From Shewanella maritima (GTDB lineage: Bacteria; Pseudomonadota; Gammaproteobacteria; Enterobacterales; Shewanellaceae): a stretch of DNA of 64,000 nucleotides. The stretch spans positions 2,820,001 to 2,884,000 of the forward strand of contig NZ_CP036200.1 of NCBI RefSeq assembly GCF_004295345.1. Direction: 5' to 3'. This document shows, piece by piece, positions 61,593 through 64,000 of the stretch. Numbering within the stretch: the first letter of the stretch is position 1; each line of letters begins with the position of its first letter. The position numbers were made by a program, and so were the translations under genes. Under the pieces are notes generated by a model. That model made no database searches and was not told where the DNA came from. It saw nothing but the letters and a program-made list of their open reading frames with translations.

Positions 61593-63777
61593 GCCAGTCC
61601 TCTTGGCTTACATCAAAAGGCAGTTTCTGTGCGCTGGCTTTCATACCTTTGACTTTGTGGGGTTCAAACTCTTGTCCAGTATTAAAGAAGTTGAGTTTCC
61701 CGCGCATATTGCGAGCTTGTTCTGTCATGGTGTCGCCTGCTGCCGAGATCTCTTCAACTAATGCGGCATTTTGTTGGGTCATTTGGTCCATTTGTGAAAT
61801 AGACTTGTTCACTTCCAAGATACCAACTGACTGCTGTTCGGCGGCAATACTGATGTTAGAGATCATTTCCGCCACTTTACTTACAGAGCTCATAATGTCT
61901 TTCAGGGTGTCACCCGATTGATTTACAAGCGTAGTACCGTCAGTAACCTTGCTAACACTGTCGCGGATAAGCTCTTTAATCTCTTTGGCTGCGCCCGCAC
62001 TGCGCTGGGCAAGGTTACGCACTTCACCAGCAACTACGGCAAAACCGCGTCCTTGCTCGCCCGCTCTTGCGGCCTCTACTGCAGCATTTAGCGCCAGCAG
62101 ATTGGTTTGGAAGGCAATTTCATCAATTACGGTAATAATGTCGGCAATACGCTTACTTGATTCTGTGATTTCATCCATGGCGCTAACAGCTTGCTTGACG
62201 ACGCTACCGCCAAGCTCCGCACGACTACTGGCTTCCTGAGCCAGTTTATTAGCAAGTGCCGCGTTGTTTTCGCTTTGTTTAACTGTGCCTGTCATTTGCT
62301 CCATGCTGGCAGCGGTTTCTTCAAGTGATGCGGCTTGCTCTTCAGTGCGCTGACTCAAATCAATATTGCCCTGAGCAATTTCTTCCGCATTGGCGGTGAC
62401 TGTATTCGCGGTTTCACGGATCTCGCTTAGCACTTCTGTCAATCGGCTAACGGTTGCGTTGGCGTCGCGCTGTAGTTTACTGAATTCACCTTCATATTCA
62501 CCCGATAACGTTGTACTCAAATCTCCTTTCGCAAGGCCATCAAATAGCGCCACAACATCAGAAATCACTGAGTCAGATACCTTGAGCAGGCTATTTAACC
62601 CTTGAGATAATGACAGGAAGAAGCCGTCTTTATCGTCCAGACTTAAACGTTGACTTAAATCGCCGCGGTTCGCGGCTTCAACTAAGCGACTCACCTCTTT
62701 CTCGATGCGCACCTCTGAGGTGCGGTCTTCCCACTCAACCACAGTACCAATACGTTCATCGTCGGCATTCTTAATTGGGTTAGCGGTGAATTTAAAGAAG
62801 CGTTTGCCCACTCTAAATTGTGCATGGTGAGTGTCTTGCAGGCTTGCCAAAATATTGTGTTGATGCACTGGGTTCTTGTGGAATACGTCAATATTCTCGC
62901 CCACTAGATTTTTAGCGTTAAATGCGGGTAAGCCTTCGCGCACATCTTCTTGAGCTTCTTCGAACATGGCTTGTAGTGCACGGTTGGTGTAAATAATATC
63001 GTTATTATTGTCTGCAACCATGGTATTGGCGCTTACACAATCCAGTGCCTGCTTAATGCGCGCCGTTTCAGCAGCTTGGGCTTTTTCCTGTTTTTCGCGC
63101 TCGACTTGCTCTGTCATATCTAGCCACTCAACCACTGTGCCTATGCGTTTTCCATCGCGGGTAATCGGGGTCGCTGTGAGACGAAAGGTGAGCCCTTCAA
63201 CGCTAAAGATACTTTGGAATGCCTTTGTCATTGCCGAGACTAATTTTCGCTGGTGGTTTGGATTTTTATGGAAGATATCCATGTTGCAACCAACTAGGTT
63301 ATCGGCGTCAAGTTGAGTGAGACTAGCCTTAAGCTTTGTCTCATTGGCCTTAAACATGGCAGACAGCGATGGGTTGCAATAGACAATATCAAATTGAGAA
63401 TCTGCCACCATTACATTGCCCTGACAGGCATCAATCGCTTGTTTGTAAAAACGACTGTTTTGCGTGTCCTGCCACCAGGCTTTGACCAGTGTGTCCATCT
63501 TTTGCCACTCAGGGTTTTGCAAGCTTGGTAGCTCAGGCTCATCGACAGAAGAGTAGGCGTTAGTTATCTCGTCAATAATACGACTTAAGTTAGCCTGACG
63601 CTGACCACTAACATACATTTGCATCACAATAAGGGCGACACAGGCGGTCATAAGTATCGCGCTAAGGCCGCTGCTGACATCGGATAAGGTAACTGCGATA
63701 GCAATCACCCCTGTTCCTAGGGCACCAAATGCGGCAAAGGGGACGTATCCTTTTTGGTGTGACTGAGTTGGTTCCAT
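61582..63777 (-). CDS. Methyl-accepting chemotaxis protein with two PAS domains
   Basis: Encodes 731 residues. Two transmembrane helices near the N-terminus (about 10-32 and 36-55, with almost no periplasmic loop) suggest cytoplasmic sensing. Two homologous PAS domains follow (about 105-225 and 235-355), both with FHKNP and GTVVEW motifs, resembling Aer-type redox sensing. A HAMP-like segment (about 375-440) precedes the signalling domain with the hairpin tip EIAFQTNLLALNAAVEAARAGEQGRGFAVVAGEVRNLAQRSA. The C-terminal DWHEF fits the xWxxF pentapeptide that tethers CheR and CheB. Member of the cheW-mcp-cheR-cheB operon. Confidence 0.92.
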   Translation of the reverse strand: MEPTQSHQKGYVPFAAFGALGTGVIAIAVTLSDVSSGLSAILMTACVALIVMQMYVSGQRQANLSRIIDEITNAYSSVDEPELPSLQNPEWQKMDTLVKAWWQDTQNSRFYKQAIDACQGNVMVADSQFDIVYCNPSLSAMFKANETKLKASLTQLDADNLVGCNMDIFHKNPNHQRKLVSAMTKAFQSIFSVEGLTFRLTATPITRDGKRIGTVVEWLDMTEQVEREKQEKAQAAETARIKQALDCVSANTMVADNNNDIIYTNRALQAMFEEAQEDVREGLPAFNAKNLVGENIDVFHKNPVHQHNILASLQDTHHAQFRVGKRFFKFTANPIKNADDERIGTVVEWEDRTSEVRIEKEVSRLVEAANRGDLSQRLSLDDKDGFFLSLSQGLNSLLKVSDSVISDVVALFDGLAKGDLSTTLSGEYEGEFSKLQRDANATVSRLTEVLSEIRETANTVTANAEEIAQGNIDLSQRTEEQAASLEETAASMEQMTGTVKQSENNAALANKLAQEASSRAELGGSVVKQAVSAMDEITESSKRIADIITVIDEIAFQTNLLALNAAVEAARAGEQGRGFAVVAGEVRNLAQRSAGAAKEIKELIRDSVSKVTDGTTLVNQSGDTLKDIMSSVSKVAEMISNISIAAEQQSVGILEVNKSISQMDQMTQQNAALVEEISAAGDTMTEQARNMRGKLNFFNTGQEFEPHKVKGMKASAQKLPFDVSQEDWHEF

Positions 63778-63807
63778 ACTCTCTTCCTCGGCGAGTAACG
63801 CGTAAAG

Positions 63808-64000
63808 TTATTCTGATTCAGTCGCGGACGAATCAATTTCTAATTGGTTGATAATACTGGATAACTGAGATGCACTTGGGAGCATCTCGTTGCCTAAAAG
63901 CATGTGTACATCGAGCAAGATAACCATGTTGTCGTTAATGCTCGTTAAGCCTTTAATAAAGCGGATATCGGTTTCAAGACCAAAGTCTGGGGTGGCTCTA
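63808..64000 (-). CDS. cheW: CheW coupling protein, C-terminal part (truncated by window edge)
   Basis: The visible 63 codons up to the stop at 63808 read PDFGLETDIRFIKGLTSIND, then NMVILLDVHMLLGNEML, and end TESE. The pattern D.RFIKG followed by VILLD is the C-terminal end of CheW-like domains. CheW links the kinase CheA to receptors. It is 30 bases upstream of the receptor gene on the same strand, as in cheW-mcp-cheR-cheB operons. The N-terminus is outside the window, so a longer CheW-domain protein cannot be excluded. Confidence 0.85.
   Translation of the reverse strand, partial: RATPDFGLETDIRFIKGLTSINDNMVILLDVHMLLGNEMLPSASQLSSIINQLEIDSSATESE

Noticed and set aside
1..64000. CRISPR arrays, toxin-antitoxin pairs, phage or IS genes, tRNA or rRNA
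   Set aside because: I looked for short regularly spaced repeats, transposase-like proteins and structural RNAs and saw none.

Overview
The window reads as chromosomal DNA of a Shewanella-type marine gammaproteobacterium. The evidence is the conserved order yicC-rph-pyrE ... slmA-coaBC-radC-rpmB-rpmG (as in E. coli around pyrE/dfp), bioH-comF-nfuA, ompR-envZ, and above all two tandem gene clusters of the extracellular DMSO-reductase type (decaheme cytochrome DmsE, MtrB-like barrel DmsF, DmsA, DmsB, TorD-like chaperone DmsG) that are characteristic of Shewanella. Genus is an inference; there is no rRNA here. LAYOUT. 1-10.1 kb: housekeeping block: yicC (5' part), rph-pyrE with an attenuator-like hairpin between them, folE, a secreted S9 peptidase, slmA, coaBC, radC, rpmBG, argA with an ARG box. 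10.1-14.2 kb: pilX-pilY1 without the rest of the minor-pilin operon. 14.2-24.2 kb: a second-type (stand-alone) rsgA with a structured leader, an outer-membrane barrel protein, ompR-envZ, a repeat-containing lipoprotein, an unknown secreted protein, a RegB/RegA-like redox two-component pair, and greB. 24.2-41.0 kb: the accessory highlight, two dms respiratory clusters on the minus strand separated by an AT-rich AraC-family regulator. 41.5-52.8 kb: tex, a YHS lipoprotein, an LTA-synthase-like sulfatase, a Gln-rich protein, bioH/comF, an M14 peptidase, nfuA. 52.9-59.5 kb: a type IV pilin, a PepSY membrane protein behind a Fur-box-like site, a second S9 peptidase, dinF and a divergent polysaccharide deacetylase. 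59.6-64 kb: chemotaxis operon cheW-mcp-cheR-cheB, running off the right edge. HOW THE DMS REGION WORKS. Electrons from an inner-membrane quinol donor (probably CymA, not in this window) would pass through decaheme DmsE inside the DmsF barrel to DmsAB on the cell surface; both DmsA proteins carry a Tat motif plus a lipobox Cys, fitting surface lipoproteins. DmsG is the maturation chaperone. Cluster 1 (24.3-32.5 kb) also has an extra DmsB-like ferredoxin and a DmsH-like gene; cluster 2 (33.8-40.7 kb) lacks both. The two clusters share a tract of about 2.55 kb that looks identical at the nucleotide level (3' two-thirds of the story: most of dmsE plus the 5' three-quarters of dmsF), flanked by clearly divergent sequence. 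This is the signature of recent gene conversion. Within that tract, dmsE of cluster 1 has lost one base and is frameshifted, so cluster 1 may rely on the DmsE of cluster 2. The AraC-type regulator between the clusters is also split by an apparent single-base loss in a G run. I found no insertion sequences, tRNAs, rRNAs or CRISPR arrays. I see no wholly new defence or biosynthetic system; the twin dms locus with mosaic conversion is the most unusual content.
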